From: Deltaproteobacteria bacterium 13_1_40CM_4_68_19
Lineage (GTDB): Bacteria > Myxococcota > Myxococcia > Myxococcales > 40CM-4-68-19
DNA length: 43,704 nt
Assembly: GCA_001918155.1 (NCBI GenBank)
Contig: MNFJ01000094.1
Coordinates: forward strand, 1 to 43,704
Direction: 5' to 3'
Position numbers and translations under genes: made by a program. Position 1 is the stretch's first letter. Each line of letters starts with the position of its first letter. Below are positions 9,718 through 17,549 of the stretch, in pieces. The notes beneath the pieces are model-generated. The model ran no database searches. It had not been told where the DNA came from and saw only the letters and a program-made list of their open reading frames with translations.

Positions 9718-10950
9718 TCAGGAGATCAGCTTGAGCTTGCCGGCCACCGGAATCTCGGGCGCCGCATGGTTGCTGACGATGACCAGCTCGTACCGGTGCT
9801 TCTTGCCCTTCACCCACTGGCCGAGGACGAGCGGCGTCTTCGAGACGTTCTTGAACGGGCCCCCACCGCCCCACTTCACCGGGCCCACGACGGTGGAAAG
9901 GTTGGTCGCGGCGACCGCGTCGCGCAGCTGCTTCTTGTCGTGCGGGTCCCGCGCCCGGTGCAGGGAGTCGACCGCCACCTCGAAGAGCGCGTGTGCAAAC
10001 CCGATGGGCTGCGTCCACTGCCTGCCGCTCGCCGATTCGTACGATTCCGCCAGCTGCCTAGCGCTCTGACCCGTGAGCGACGACTTGAACGGGTGCGAAG
10101 GCGACCACCAGACCTCGGTCGAGAGCCCTTCGCCGAGCTCGCCGAGCGCCTCGATGGCGCCGGGAAACAGCAGGGCCTTGCCCAGCGTGACGACCTTGGG
10201 ACGATAGCCTTGCTGCCGCGCCTGCGTGAGGAAGGTCTTGGCGTCGGGCGGGATCACCACGCCGGTGACGATGTCGGCAACCTGCTTGAACGCCGCGATC
10301 TGCGCGGAAAAATCGTTGTTCATGTTCTGGAAACGGCCGGGGTCGATCAGCGTGAAGCCCTCCGCCTGCAGCGGCTTCGGAAAGCCGCGCTCCTTGTCGC
10401 CCCAGGCATTGCCGTCTCCGTCGTTGGGGAAGAGGCCACCGACCTTCTTGTTGGTGGTTACCGACTTCCAGCCGGCGAGGAAGTTGCCGATCACGTCTTC
10501 GAGGCCCCAGAAGAAGTGATACGTCCACTCGAAGCCCTTGCCAGGGTCCCCGTTGCGACCGAAGAACCACGGCTGCCAGGGCACGACCGTGGAGATGCAG
10601 GGCACTTCGTTGAGCTCGCAGGCGTCGCAGACCGGGTTCGCCGTCTCCGGCGTCGAGGACACCAGCACCAGGTCGACTTTCTCCTTGAGGATGAGGTCGT
10701 TTGCGACTTCGCCGGCCCGGTTCGGGCTGGACTGGCTGTCCTTCTGCAGCACCTTGATCTCGGTCTTCTTGTCGGCCGCGAACAGCTTGTTCATCTGCTC
10801 GATGATGAACCGGTCCGCCTCGCCGAACGGCGCCAGCGCGCCGGTCTGCGGCGAGACGAAGCCGATGCGGATGGGCCGCTTTTGCGCAAAGGCAAAGCGC
10901 GGCAGTCCGAGAATCGCTGCGGCCTTGATCAACGCTCGACGTGTTGTCAT
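9718..10950 (-). CDS. Periplasmic substrate-binding protein of the branched-chain/aromatic ABC importer
   Basis: A 410-residue type-1 periplasmic binding protein (Peripla_BP_6 fold). The N-terminus MTTRRALIKAAAILGLPRFA is a twin-arginine-like signal (TRRALIK) ending near FAFAQ. The mature part starts with the family motif IRIGFVSPQTGALAPFGEADRF. A GGGGGGAG ribosome site precedes the ATG at 10950, which overlaps the maleylacetate reductase stop as ATGA. It would capture the substrate in the periplasm and deliver it to the LivHM permeases. Given the operon, an aromatic acid such as 4-hydroxybenzoate is more likely than leucine; this is inference from context. Confidence 0.92.
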   Translation of the reverse strand: MTTRRALIKAAAILGLPRFAFAQKRPIRIGFVSPQTGALAPFGEADRFIIEQMNKLFAADKKTEIKVLQKDSQSSPNRAGEVANDLILKEKVDLVLVSSTPETANPVCDACELNEVPCISTVVPWQPWFFGRNGDPGKGFEWTYHFFWGLEDVIGNFLAGWKSVTTNKKVGGLFPNDGDGNAWGDKERGFPKPLQAEGFTLIDPGRFQNMNNDFSAQIAAFKQVADIVTGVVIPPDAKTFLTQARQQGYRPKVVTLGKALLFPGAIEALGELGEGLSTEVWWSPSHPFKSSLTGQSARQLAESYESASGRQWTQPIGFAHALFEVAVDSLHRARDPHDKKQLRDAVAATNLSTVVGPVKWGGGGPFKNVSKTPLVLGQWVKGKKHRYELVIVSNHAAPEIPVAGKLKLIS

Positions 10951-11984
10951 ACGCTCCCCCCGGGCCTGCGGCCCTCCCAGGCGTCCTGCAAGAGCTGGCG
11001 AACGGCGCGGCGCTCCAGCGGTCGCGGGTTCGGATACGGCTGCATCGTGGCCATCTCCGCGGCCCGGTCGAGGCCACTCTCCGGCATGCCGAGATCGCGC
11101 AACGCCATGGACGCCCCGAGCCGCCGGGCGAGATCGTATACGCCGGAAGGGGCCTCTTTGGCGTTCAGAGCGGCGGCGATCCGCCGCATCGCCTCGGGCG
11201 CGGCGGACTGGTTGTAGGCGAGCGCGTGGGGCAGCACCGCAGCATGCGTTTCGGCATGCGGAAGGTTGAAGGTCCCGCCGAGCGTGTGACAGAGCTTGTG
11301 GTGCAATCCCATCGCCGCTCCGGCGAGGACGAGGCCGCAGAGCCATGCGCCATACAGACAGCGCTCGCCGTCCCCGGGAAGGCCCCCAGCGAGGGCGCGG
11401 ATCCCTTCCTCGGCGAGCAGGGCATGCACCGGCGCGACGTTCTCGGCGTAGAGGCCTTCGCAGCCGTGCGCGATCGCATTCATTCCGCTCATCGCGGCGA
11501 TCTTCGGGGGAAGCGGGGCAATGACCGCGGGGTCGTAGATCACCGTGCGCGGCAGTACCCGGACGTCGCGGCCGGTCTTCTTCTGCCCTCCTTCGGTGAT
11601 GCCGAAAACGGGCGTCATCTCCGAGCCGGAATAGGTGGTCGGAATGGCGAGGATGGGCAGGCCCGACTCGAGGGCAATGGCCTTGGCGAGTCCGATGGTC
11701 GAGCCGCCTCCGACGGCGATCGCGCAGTCGGCGTCGAGCCGCCGCGCCTCCTCGCGAGCAGCGCGCGCCACCTCGATCGGGACATGCATCACCGCGCCGT
11801 CGAAGATTCCAGCACAGCGGCCGGCGAGGCGGCGTTTGATGTCGTCGGCGGCTCGCCGGTGCGGCGTGGAAAGCACGAGCGCTCGCCTCGCGCCCAGAAG
11901 CTCGATCTCGCGCTCGAGGTGCGAGAGGCTTCCCGCTCCGAACAGCACCCGGGGACTGTGGAAGGCGAAGGAGATCATGCGCAC
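10947..11984 (-). CDS. Maleylacetate reductase
   Basis: A 345-residue iron-type alcohol dehydrogenase. The nucleotide site is GGGSTIGLAKA, followed by ILAIPTTYSGSEMTPVFG, and the maleylacetate reductase hallmark GGTFNLPHAETHAAVLPH lies in the helical domain. It reduces maleylacetate to 3-oxoadipate with NAD(P)H, the step after hydroquinone or hydroxyquinol ring cleavage. The start overlaps the CoA-transferase B gene by 10 bases; a second in-frame ATG lies at 11978. Its stop overlaps the binding-protein start. By position and chemistry it corresponds to HapF/PnpF. Confidence 0.94.
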   Translation of the reverse strand: MRMISFAFHSPRVLFGAGSLSHLEREIELLGARRALVLSTPHRRAADDIKRRLAGRCAGIFDGAVMHVPIEVARAAREEARRLDADCAIAVGGGSTIGLAKAIALESGLPILAIPTTYSGSEMTPVFGITEGGQKKTGRDVRVLPRTVIYDPAVIAPLPPKIAAMSGMNAIAHGCEGLYAENVAPVHALLAEEGIRALAGGLPGDGERCLYGAWLCGLVLAGAAMGLHHKLCHTLGGTFNLPHAETHAAVLPHALAYNQSAAPEAMRRIAAALNAKEAPSGVYDLARRLGASMALRDLGMPESGLDRAAEMATMQPYPNPRPLERRAVRQLLQDAWEGRRPGGSV

Positions 11985-12631
11985 ATGTCCTGTGGCGGAG
12001 GAACGAGCGCGGCGCGCGTGACCCGCTGCAGCTCGGCGAAGGTGAGCCCGTCCACCATCTCACGGACGCGCAGCCCGACAGGCGTGACGTCGATCACCGC
12101 CAGGTCGGTATAGATGCGATCGACGCAAGCGACGGCGGTGAGCGGATACCGGCAGCGCTCGACGATCTTGCTCTCGCCCGCCCGCGTGAGGTGCTCCATC
12201 ATCACGAGCACCTGCTTGGCGCCGATGGCCAGGTCCATCGCGCCCCCAACCGCCGGGATGGCGTCCGCCGCGCCGGTGTGCCAGTTGGCCAGATCTCCCG
12301 ACACCGAGACCTCGAACGCGCCGAGCACGCAGATGTCGAGGTGCCCTCCGCGCATCATCGCGAAGGAATCGGCATGGTGGAAGAAGGAGCCGCCCGGCAG
12401 CAGCGTGACGGGCTGCTTGCCCGCGTTGATCAGGTCGGGATCCTCCTCGCCCGGAGCCGGCGCTGGGCCCATGCCGAGGATCCCGTTCTCGCTGTGGAGG
12501 AAGATCTCGCGATCGCGCGGCAGGTAGTTGGCGACCAGTGTGGGCATGCCGATGCCGAGATTGACGTACGCCCCCTCCGGAATGTCGCGCGCCACCCGGG
12601 CCGCGAGCTGCTCGCGGGTCAGGCGCTTCAT
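11975..12631 (-). CDS. 3-oxoacid (3-oxoadipate) CoA-transferase subunit B
   Basis: The 218-residue beta subunit of a class I CoA-transferase. It has the SENGILGMGPAP motif containing the catalytic Glu that forms the CoA thioester, and the downstream PGGSFFHHADSFAMMRGGH. It transfers CoA from succinyl-CoA to 3-oxoadipate, the expected next step after maleylacetate reductase. The ATG at 12631 overlaps the subunit A stop as ATGA. Acetoacetate is an alternative substrate in this family; the operon favours 3-oxoadipate. Confidence 0.93.
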   Translation of the reverse strand: MKRLTREQLAARVARDIPEGAYVNLGIGMPTLVANYLPRDREIFLHSENGILGMGPAPAPGEEDPDLINAGKQPVTLLPGGSFFHHADSFAMMRGGHLDICVLGAFEVSVSGDLANWHTGAADAIPAVGGAMDLAIGAKQVLVMMEHLTRAGESKIVERCRYPLTAVACVDRIYTDLAVIDVTPVGLRVREMVDGLTFAELQRVTRAALVPPPQDMCA

Positions 12632-13290
12632 GCGACCACCACGCGATGGACGAAGATTCCCGGGGTGACGACGGCCTCGGGATCGAGCGCGCCGACATCG
12701 ACCACCTCGTCGACCTGGGCCACGGTGCAGGCCGCCGCCGTGGCCATCACCGGACCGAAGTTGCGCGCGGCCTTGCGGTAGACGAGGTTCCCCAGCCGAT
12801 CGCCGCGATGCGCCTTGATGAGCGCGAAATCGGCCGTCAGCGGGTACTCGAGCACGTGCGGCCGGCCCGCGATCAGGCGCGTCTCCTTGCCTTCGGCCAG
12901 CAGCGTGCCGTGGCCGGTCGGAGTGAAGAAGGCTCCGATGCCCGCGCCCGCCGCGCGGATGCGCTCGGCGAGATTGCCCTGCGGCACCACCTCCAGCTCT
13001 ACTTCCCCCGCCCGGTAGAGCGCGTCGAAGACGAACGAATCGGCCTGTCGCGGAAACGAGCAGACCATCTTGCGCACGCGGCGCGCTTTGAGCAGCGCCG
13101 CGAGGCCCCTCTCGCCATTGCCGGCGTTGTTGTTGATGACGGTCAGGTTTCTCGCACCTTGCGCGATCAAGGCATCGATCAATGCCGAAGGCTGCCCCGC
13201 CACGCCGAACCCGCCGATCATGATCGTCGCGCCGTCGGGCACGTCGGCGACGGCGGCTTGCAGCGAGGCGACGGTCTTGTTCACCATCAT
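12628..13290 (-). CDS. 3-oxoacid (3-oxoadipate) CoA-transferase subunit A
   Basis: The 220-residue alpha subunit, with the CoA-binding signature GATIMIGGFGVAGQPSALI near the N-terminus and the GIGAFFTPTGHGT region. The start is one of three clustered codons (TTG 13293, ATG 13290, ATG 13287); ATG 13290 shares one base with the dehydrogenase stop (TGATG), typical of translational coupling. It forms a heterotetramer with subunit B. Confidence 0.93.
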   Translation of the reverse strand: MMVNKTVASLQAAVADVPDGATIMIGGFGVAGQPSALIDALIAQGARNLTVINNNAGNGERGLAALLKARRVRKMVCSFPRQADSFVFDALYRAGEVELEVVPQGNLAERIRAAGAGIGAFFTPTGHGTLLAEGKETRLIAGRPHVLEYPLTADFALIKAHRGDRLGNLVYRKAARNFGPVMATAAACTVAQVDEVVDVGALDPEAVVTPGIFVHRVVVA

Positions 13291-14765
13291 CAATCCTGGC
13301 GCGGGTAATAGGCTGGGATCTGCGCGTCGATGTTGACCCAGACCGACTTGGCCTGCGTGTACTCGCGCATCGCCTCGAATCCCATCTCACGGCCGTAGCC
13401 TGAGCTGCCGGTGCCGCCGAAAGGCGAGGCGGGATTCACGCGCTTGTAGCAATTGATCCAGACCATCCCGCTCTTCATCTCGCGGGCGAACCTGTGCGCC
13501 CTCTGGACGTTCGCAGTCCACAAGCCGCCGCCCAGACCGTATTCGGTGCCGTTGGCGAGGGCCAACGCCTCGTCGTCTTCGCGGAAGGTGGTGACCGTCA
13601 CGAAGGGGCCGAACACCTCTTCCTGGTACACGCGGTCCGCCGGTTTCGCCCGCACCACGGTCGGCTCCACGTAGCAGCCGCGGGAGAGCTCGGAGCGGTC
13701 GGGAGGCGCTCCGCCGAGCAGGACCTCGCCGCCCTCGTCCTTCGCCACCCGCACGTACGACAGCACGCGGTCGCGATGCACTGTCGAGGTCAGCGGTCCC
13801 ATCTCCGTCGCGGGCTCGATGGGATTGCCGAGCCGGATCGAGCGCGCCAGGGGGAGGAACTCCGCCAGGAACGCGTCGGCGATCCTCTCCTGCAGGAGCA
13901 GCCGCGAACCCGCGATGCAGGCTTGACCCTGGTTGTGGAAGATCGCGAAGGCCGAGCCATTCACTGCCGCAGCGAGATTGGCGTCGTCGAAGACGATGTT
14001 GGCACCCTTTCCACCCAGCTCCAGCTGGACCTTTTTCAGGTTGCCCGACGACGCTTGAACGATGCGCCGGCCCGTCGCCGTCGAGCCGGTGAAGGCGATC
14101 TTGGCGACGCCCGGGTGCTCGGCCAGGTACTGTCCGGCCACGGCCCCCAGCCCCGGCACGATGTTCACCACGCCTTCGGGAAATCCGACCTCCGCCATCA
14201 ACTCGGCGACGCGGAGGCTGGAGAGCGGCGTGAGCTCGGCGGGCTTCATCACCACGCAATTCCCGGCGGCGAGCGCGGGAGCCATCTTCCAGCTGGTGAA
14301 CATGAGGGGGAAGTTCCAGGGGACCACCTGCCCCACGACGCCGAGCGGCTCGCGGAGGAGATAGTTGAGGAACCCCGCCTCCACCGGAATGACGGAGCCT
14401 TCGAACTTGTCCGCCATCCCGCCGAAGTAACGGAACGTCGCGGCAGTGCGCGGAGCGTCGAGGGCGCGCGTATCGCGCAGCGGATGGCCGGTGTCGAGCG
14501 TCTCCAGCCTGGCCAACTCCTCCGCGTGCTCCTCCATCCTCTCGGCCAGCTTCAGGAGCAACCGACCCCGCTCGGCAGCGGCGGTCCGGCTCCACTTCGG
14601 AAACGCGGCACGCGCCGCCTCCACCGCCTTGTCGATGTCCACTTTGCCCGCCATCGATACGTCGGCCAGCGGAGTGTTGTCGTGCGGGTTCAACGAGGGC
14701 AGCGTCGCGCCGTCCTCCGCCGGGACGAACCGTCCGCCGATGTAGAGCCGATGCTCGATCTCCAT
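13290..14765 (-). CDS. Aldehyde dehydrogenase, probable 4-hydroxymuconic semialdehyde dehydrogenase
   Basis: A 491-residue NAD(P)-dependent aldehyde dehydrogenase. Catalytic residues are visible: the Asn of VPWNFP, the general-base Glu of LELGGKGANIV and the nucleophile Cys of GQACIAGSR. In known hydroquinone pathways, HapE/PnpE of this superfamily oxidises 4-hydroxymuconic semialdehyde to maleylacetate. Its position between the hydroquinone dioxygenase genes and maleylacetate reductase makes that the most likely role. The superfamily is secure; the substrate is inferred from the operon. Confidence 0.9.
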   Translation of the reverse strand: MEIEHRLYIGGRFVPAEDGATLPSLNPHDNTPLADVSMAGKVDIDKAVEAARAAFPKWSRTAAAERGRLLLKLAERMEEHAEELARLETLDTGHPLRDTRALDAPRTAATFRYFGGMADKFEGSVIPVEAGFLNYLLREPLGVVGQVVPWNFPLMFTSWKMAPALAAGNCVVMKPAELTPLSSLRVAELMAEVGFPEGVVNIVPGLGAVAGQYLAEHPGVAKIAFTGSTATGRRIVQASSGNLKKVQLELGGKGANIVFDDANLAAAVNGSAFAIFHNQGQACIAGSRLLLQERIADAFLAEFLPLARSIRLGNPIEPATEMGPLTSTVHRDRVLSYVRVAKDEGGEVLLGGAPPDRSELSRGCYVEPTVVRAKPADRVYQEEVFGPFVTVTTFREDDEALALANGTEYGLGGGLWTANVQRAHRFAREMKSGMVWINCYKRVNPASPFGGTGSSGYGREMGFEAMREYTQAKSVWVNIDAQIPAYYPRQD

Positions 14766-14774
14766 GCCTCCCTC

Positions 14775-15119
14775 TCAACCCGCGATGCGGATCTTGCGCT
14801 CCGATACAGCGAGCGGAACTCGCGTCAGCGCGTCGCCCGCGCAGGGCCCTTCCTCGCAGAATCCGTCGTCGAACCGGAACATCGCGTAGTGCGTCACGCA
14901 GTAGATGCGCGAGTGATCGTAGATGAGGAACCGGTCCGGCTCGAGGTTGAGCGGCGTGCCGAAGTGAGGGCACCTGTTCACGTAACCCCAGACCCTTTCG
15001 CCGCTGCGCAACACCAGCAGCCGGAACGGTTCGCTCCCTTCCCCGTACACGAACTGCCGGGCCTTTCCGTCGGGCACCTCGTCGAGGGCGCAGACCTCGG
15101 TGCCCGGCGGAGGGGGCAC
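14775..15119 (-). CDS. Rieske [2Fe-2S] ferredoxin-like protein
   Basis: A 114-residue single-domain Rieske protein. The cluster ligands are the Cys-x-His of CPHFG (near residue 50) and the Cys-x-x-His of CVTH (near residue 74). No membrane anchor is present, so it is a soluble electron carrier. The start is probably the GTG at 15119, one base after the stop of the dioxygenase large-subunit gene, whose 3' end carries the GAGG that could serve it. It sits between the ring-cleaving enzyme and its dehydrogenase with no oxygenase or reductase gene beside it. It may keep the dioxygenase Fe(II) reduced or serve an unlinked oxygenase; both are guesses. Confidence 0.9.
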   Translation of the reverse strand: MPPPPGTEVCALDEVPDGKARQFVYGEGSEPFRLLVLRSGERVWGYVNRCPHFGTPLNLEPDRFLIYDHSRIYCVTHYAMFRFDDGFCEEGPCAGDALTRVPLAVSERKIRIAG

Positions 15120-15120
15120 C

Positions 15121-16149
15121 TCAGAACTCGACCGGATAGGGCTTGAGCTGGCCCGTCTCGTACAGCTTGGGCAGATCCATGCGCGCGTTCTCCCAGACGA
15201 GCAGCATGGAGCGCTTGGTGGCGAAACCCTGGTGGCGGATATCGGCCGGCATGCTGGCCACGTCGCCCGGGCGCATCAAGAGCCGGGCGCGGGGCTTGCC
15301 GGTCTCCTTGTCCTCCACCTCCCACTCGATCTCGTCGGTGAGCTGGACGAACCACTCGACGCGGTCGTTCCCGTGCTTGATGGGGAGGATGTATTCCTCG
15401 GTGGTCGGGCAGAAGAGCGACTCCCGGCAGACCGACGTCACGGACGGGTTCCAGGTGACGTCGGATCGCGAGAGGTACTTGAAGAGATTGATCGCGTGCA
15501 GCTTCCCTTCGAAGCCAGGCTCCACTTCGATGACGGGGTCGTCCTGCGGCACGTCGGCGAACGCGCGATTCACCGGAAGATCATCTCGCAGCGGAGAGTC
15601 GCCGGACATTCCCGGCATCCGCTTGGTGGCCACGCGCGTCCGCTCGATGGCCTCGATGTTGTCGCCGTTCTTCGGACCGGCCCAGGTCGAGCCGGTTTCC
15701 TCCGGCGCCGCGAAGGGATCGAATCCGGCGCTGCACCAATCGCGCAGGATGGCCTTGCAGGTGGCCATGGCGAAGGGCGAATCGAATTCCTCGACGTAGG
15801 AGAGCCCGGCCTTGTGATACGCCTCGTGGTACCGGCCGGCGAAGAACTGCACCCGCCCGTACAGGTTGCGGCTTCCGAACATCGGGTCGAAGTTCACCCA
15901 GCCGTAGAAGAAACCCCAGGCCACATCGCGCATCAGCGAGCGCAGGAACGCATCTGCCGACATGCGGTGCTCGAGCCGGCCCTGCGGCGTAGGCCAGCTG
16001 AGGTGGACGAAGTAGTCGTCGCGCAAGAAGTGGAATTGTCCCAGCTCGAAAGCGCGGAAGCCGGTCTTCGGGTCGGGCTCGCTCATCACCACATTGAACT
16101 GCGGTGGCCTCGCCGGCCCTCGCACTGCTGCCGATTCGGGCATTGCCAT
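15121..16149 (-). CDS. Hydroquinone 1,2-dioxygenase large subunit (HapD/PnpD type)
   Basis: A 342-residue protein (about 38 kDa), the size of the large subunit of the two-component Fe(II) hydroquinone 1,2-dioxygenases (HapCD, PnpCD, HqdAB). It has a cupin-like C-terminal half including NDRVEWFVQL and RPGDVASMPADIRHQG. It cleaves hydroquinone to 4-hydroxymuconic semialdehyde with O2. Start ATG 16149 follows GGAGA in the leader; an ORF extension to 16185 lacks support. The small-subunit gene ends 11 bases upstream. Identification rests on recalled family resemblance, subunit sizes and gene order with dehydrogenase and maleylacetate reductase, not on a search. Confidence 0.85.
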   Translation of the reverse strand: MAMPESAAVRGPARPPQFNVVMSEPDPKTGFRAFELGQFHFLRDDYFVHLSWPTPQGRLEHRMSADAFLRSLMRDVAWGFFYGWVNFDPMFGSRNLYGRVQFFAGRYHEAYHKAGLSYVEEFDSPFAMATCKAILRDWCSAGFDPFAAPEETGSTWAGPKNGDNIEAIERTRVATKRMPGMSGDSPLRDDLPVNRAFADVPQDDPVIEVEPGFEGKLHAINLFKYLSRSDVTWNPSVTSVCRESLFCPTTEEYILPIKHGNDRVEWFVQLTDEIEWEVEDKETGKPRARLLMRPGDVASMPADIRHQGFATKRSMLLVWENARMDLPKLYETGQLKPYPVEF

Positions 16150-16160
16150 GGCCGTCTCCT

Positions 16161-16655
16161 TCAGTGGGTGCAGATCTCCGCCCACTTCTGCTGGGTGAGG
16201 TCGCCGAGGATGGTCTGCTGGATCATCACGGAGGGCCGCGCTGCGCTGAACTGGTACGCGGCGCCTTTGGGGAGCAGGGCCTGGTGGCCACGCTTGAGAT
16301 GGATGCGGCCCATCTTCTTGCCGTTTGGAGGGCGAGGAAGGCGCTGGGTTCCATCCTTGCTGCGCGCGATCACCGAATCGCCGGGCTCGACGAACGAGAC
16401 CGTCACCTCGCCGTCCATCACCACCACGAATTCGTCGTGGCTGGCCGCAAACCAGTCGGAGGTGCCCTCGGCGCGGATCGCCTCGATCACGTAGTCGAGG
16501 TTCTTCGCTACCGCGACCTTGTCGTACGGCCGGGACTTCGACGCGACCTCGAATACGTTCGAGTAGCAGTAATGCTTGGGATCGTCGTCGATGATCGAGA
16601 GGTGGCCCCTCTCGAAGCTCTCGAGCGACCCCATGACCGTCGTGTAATGGCCCAT
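16161..16655 (-). CDS. Hydroquinone 1,2-dioxygenase small subunit (HapC/PnpC type)
   Basis: A 164-residue cupin-like protein (about 18 kDa) matching the alpha subunit of hydroquinone dioxygenases. Recognised family stretches are GSLESFERG, the SNVFEVASKSRPYDKVAVAKN region, the SHDEFVVVMDGEV strand and the end GDLTQQKWAEIC. Start ATG 16655 has a GGAGG ribosome site in the leader; a longer frame to 16706 would enter the promoter. It is the first gene of the catabolic operon and is preceded by a good sigma-70 promoter and an IclR-type operator. Confidence 0.86.
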   Translation of the reverse strand: MGHYTTVMGSLESFERGHLSIIDDDPKHYCYSNVFEVASKSRPYDKVAVAKNLDYVIEAIRAEGTSDWFAASHDEFVVVMDGEVTVSFVEPGDSVIARSKDGTQRLPRPPNGKKMGRIHLKRGHQALLPKGAAYQFSAARPSVMIQQTILGDLTQQKWAEICTH

Positions 16656-16677
16656 GCCCACCTCCAGGGAGGAGCGC

Positions 16678-16706
16678 AGCCTAGGCCCGCGGCCGGCAGG
16701 CGTCAA
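16678..16706 (-). promoter_or_regulatory. Sigma-70-type promoter of the hydroquinone operon
   Basis: On the minus strand, TTGACG (16706-16701) and TAGGCT (16683-16678) are separated by exactly 17 bases. Predicted transcription start is near 16671, giving a leader of roughly 15 bases to the HapC-type ATG. The IclR-type operator lies upstream of the -35, centred near -64, a position suited to activation. Confidence 0.6.
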
Positions 16707-16722
16707 GCGGTTTTTTCGCAGG

Positions 16723-16748
16723 GCGAACTCTTGTTCGCAATACGAACA
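16723..16748. promoter_or_regulatory. IclR-family operator with three half-sites
   Basis: Three copies of a GTTCG half-site occur in 26 bases: GCGAAC (16723-16728), GTTCGC (16733-16738) and CGAACA (16743-16748). The last two form the palindrome TGTTCGCAATACGAACA (16732-16748); the first two form GCGAAC-TCTT-GTTCGC. This resembles known operators of the IclR regulators PcaR, PcaU and PobR, which use GTTCG-type half-sites with an extra repeat. It lies between the two divergent promoters. Confidence 0.7.
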
Positions 16749-16759
16749 GGGACTAGACT
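16731..16759 (+). promoter_or_regulatory. Promoter of the iclR-monooxygenase pair, overlapping the operator
   Basis: TTGTTC (16731-16736), 17 bases, then TAGACT (16754-16759). The -35 lies inside the operator, so the bound regulator should repress its own gene. Predicted transcription start is at about 16766, directly at the GTG, implying a leaderless or nearly leaderless mRNA. Confidence 0.5.
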
Positions 16760-16766
16760 TCCGGCC

Positions 16767-17549
16767 GTGAATGCTCCAACACCACGCAGCGGCGATGCCT
16801 ACGTCCAGTCGTTCGCGCGCGGCCTCTCCGTGATCCGCGCGTTCAGTGGCGAGCGACCCGCGATGACGCTCTCCGAGGTCGCCGCGGCTGCCGGATTGAC
16901 GCGGGCTGGCGCGCGCCGGATCCTCCTCACGCTGGTCCAGCTCGGCTACGTCTCCCTCGACGAGCGCAAGTTCCGTCTGACCGCGCGCATCCTCGACCTG
17001 GGATTCGCCTACCTGTCATCGATGCCGTTCTGGAACCTGGCCGAGCCCATCATGGAGGCGCTGGTCGAGCAGGTGCACGAGTCCTCGTCGGCCTCCGTGC
17101 TCGAGGGCACCGACATCGTCTACGTGCTGCGTGTTCCGACGCACAAGATCATGACCATCACGCTCGGCCCCGGCAGCCGGCTGCCGGCGTACTGCACCTC
17201 GATGGGCCGCGTGCTTCTCTCCGGGCTGGACGACGCGCAAGTGGACTCGATCCTGCGCCGGTCGAAGATCGAAGCGCGCACGCCCTGGACGGTGACCGAC
17301 CGCGGTGAGCTGCGGAAGCTGATTGCCGAGGTGCGCGCCCGGGGCTGGGCGCTTGTGAACCAGGAGCTCGAGGAGGGCCTGGTCTCGATCAGCGCGCCGA
17401 TCCGCGAGCGCAACGGCCGGATCCTCGCCGCCCTCAATGTCAGCGGCCAGGCGAACCGCACCTCCCCGCAGCAGGTGGTGAAGCGTTTCCTCCCTCCCTT
17501 GCGCGCCGCCGCGGAGCGGCTCAGCGACCTGCTGCGGCGAAGGTCATGA
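16767..17549 (+). CDS. IclR family transcriptional regulator (PcaR/PobR-like)
   Basis: A 260-residue regulator with an N-terminal winged helix (MTLSEVAAAAGLTRAGARRIL is the HTH) and a C-terminal IclR ligand-binding domain (GRVLLSGL, EGLVSISAPIRERNGRI). Overall similarity is to the beta-ketoadipate-pathway IclR regulators that respond to aromatic acids or 3-oxoadipate. Start is the GTG at 16767: upstream frame is non-coding and no ATG fits. No Shine-Dalgarno is seen and the predicted +1 is at the start codon. It probably activates the divergent operon and represses itself. Its stop overlaps the monooxygenase start as ATGA. Confidence 0.92.
   Translation: MNAPTPRSGDAYVQSFARGLSVIRAFSGERPAMTLSEVAAAAGLTRAGARRILLTLVQLGYVSLDERKFRLTARILDLGFAYLSSMPFWNLAEPIMEALVEQVHESSSASVLEGTDIVYVLRVPTHKIMTITLGPGSRLPAYCTSMGRVLLSGLDDAQVDSILRRSKIEARTPWTVTDRGELRKLIAEVRARGWALVNQELEEGLVSISAPIRERNGRILAALNVSGQANRTSPQQVVKRFLPPLRAAAERLSDLLRRRS

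Noticed and set aside
9718-12063. A 781-codon frame as a long binding protein
   Set aside because: Only the last 410 codons are homologous; the upstream part is a shadow of maleylacetate reductase. The twin-arginine-like signal peptide starts at 10950 behind a strong ribosome site.
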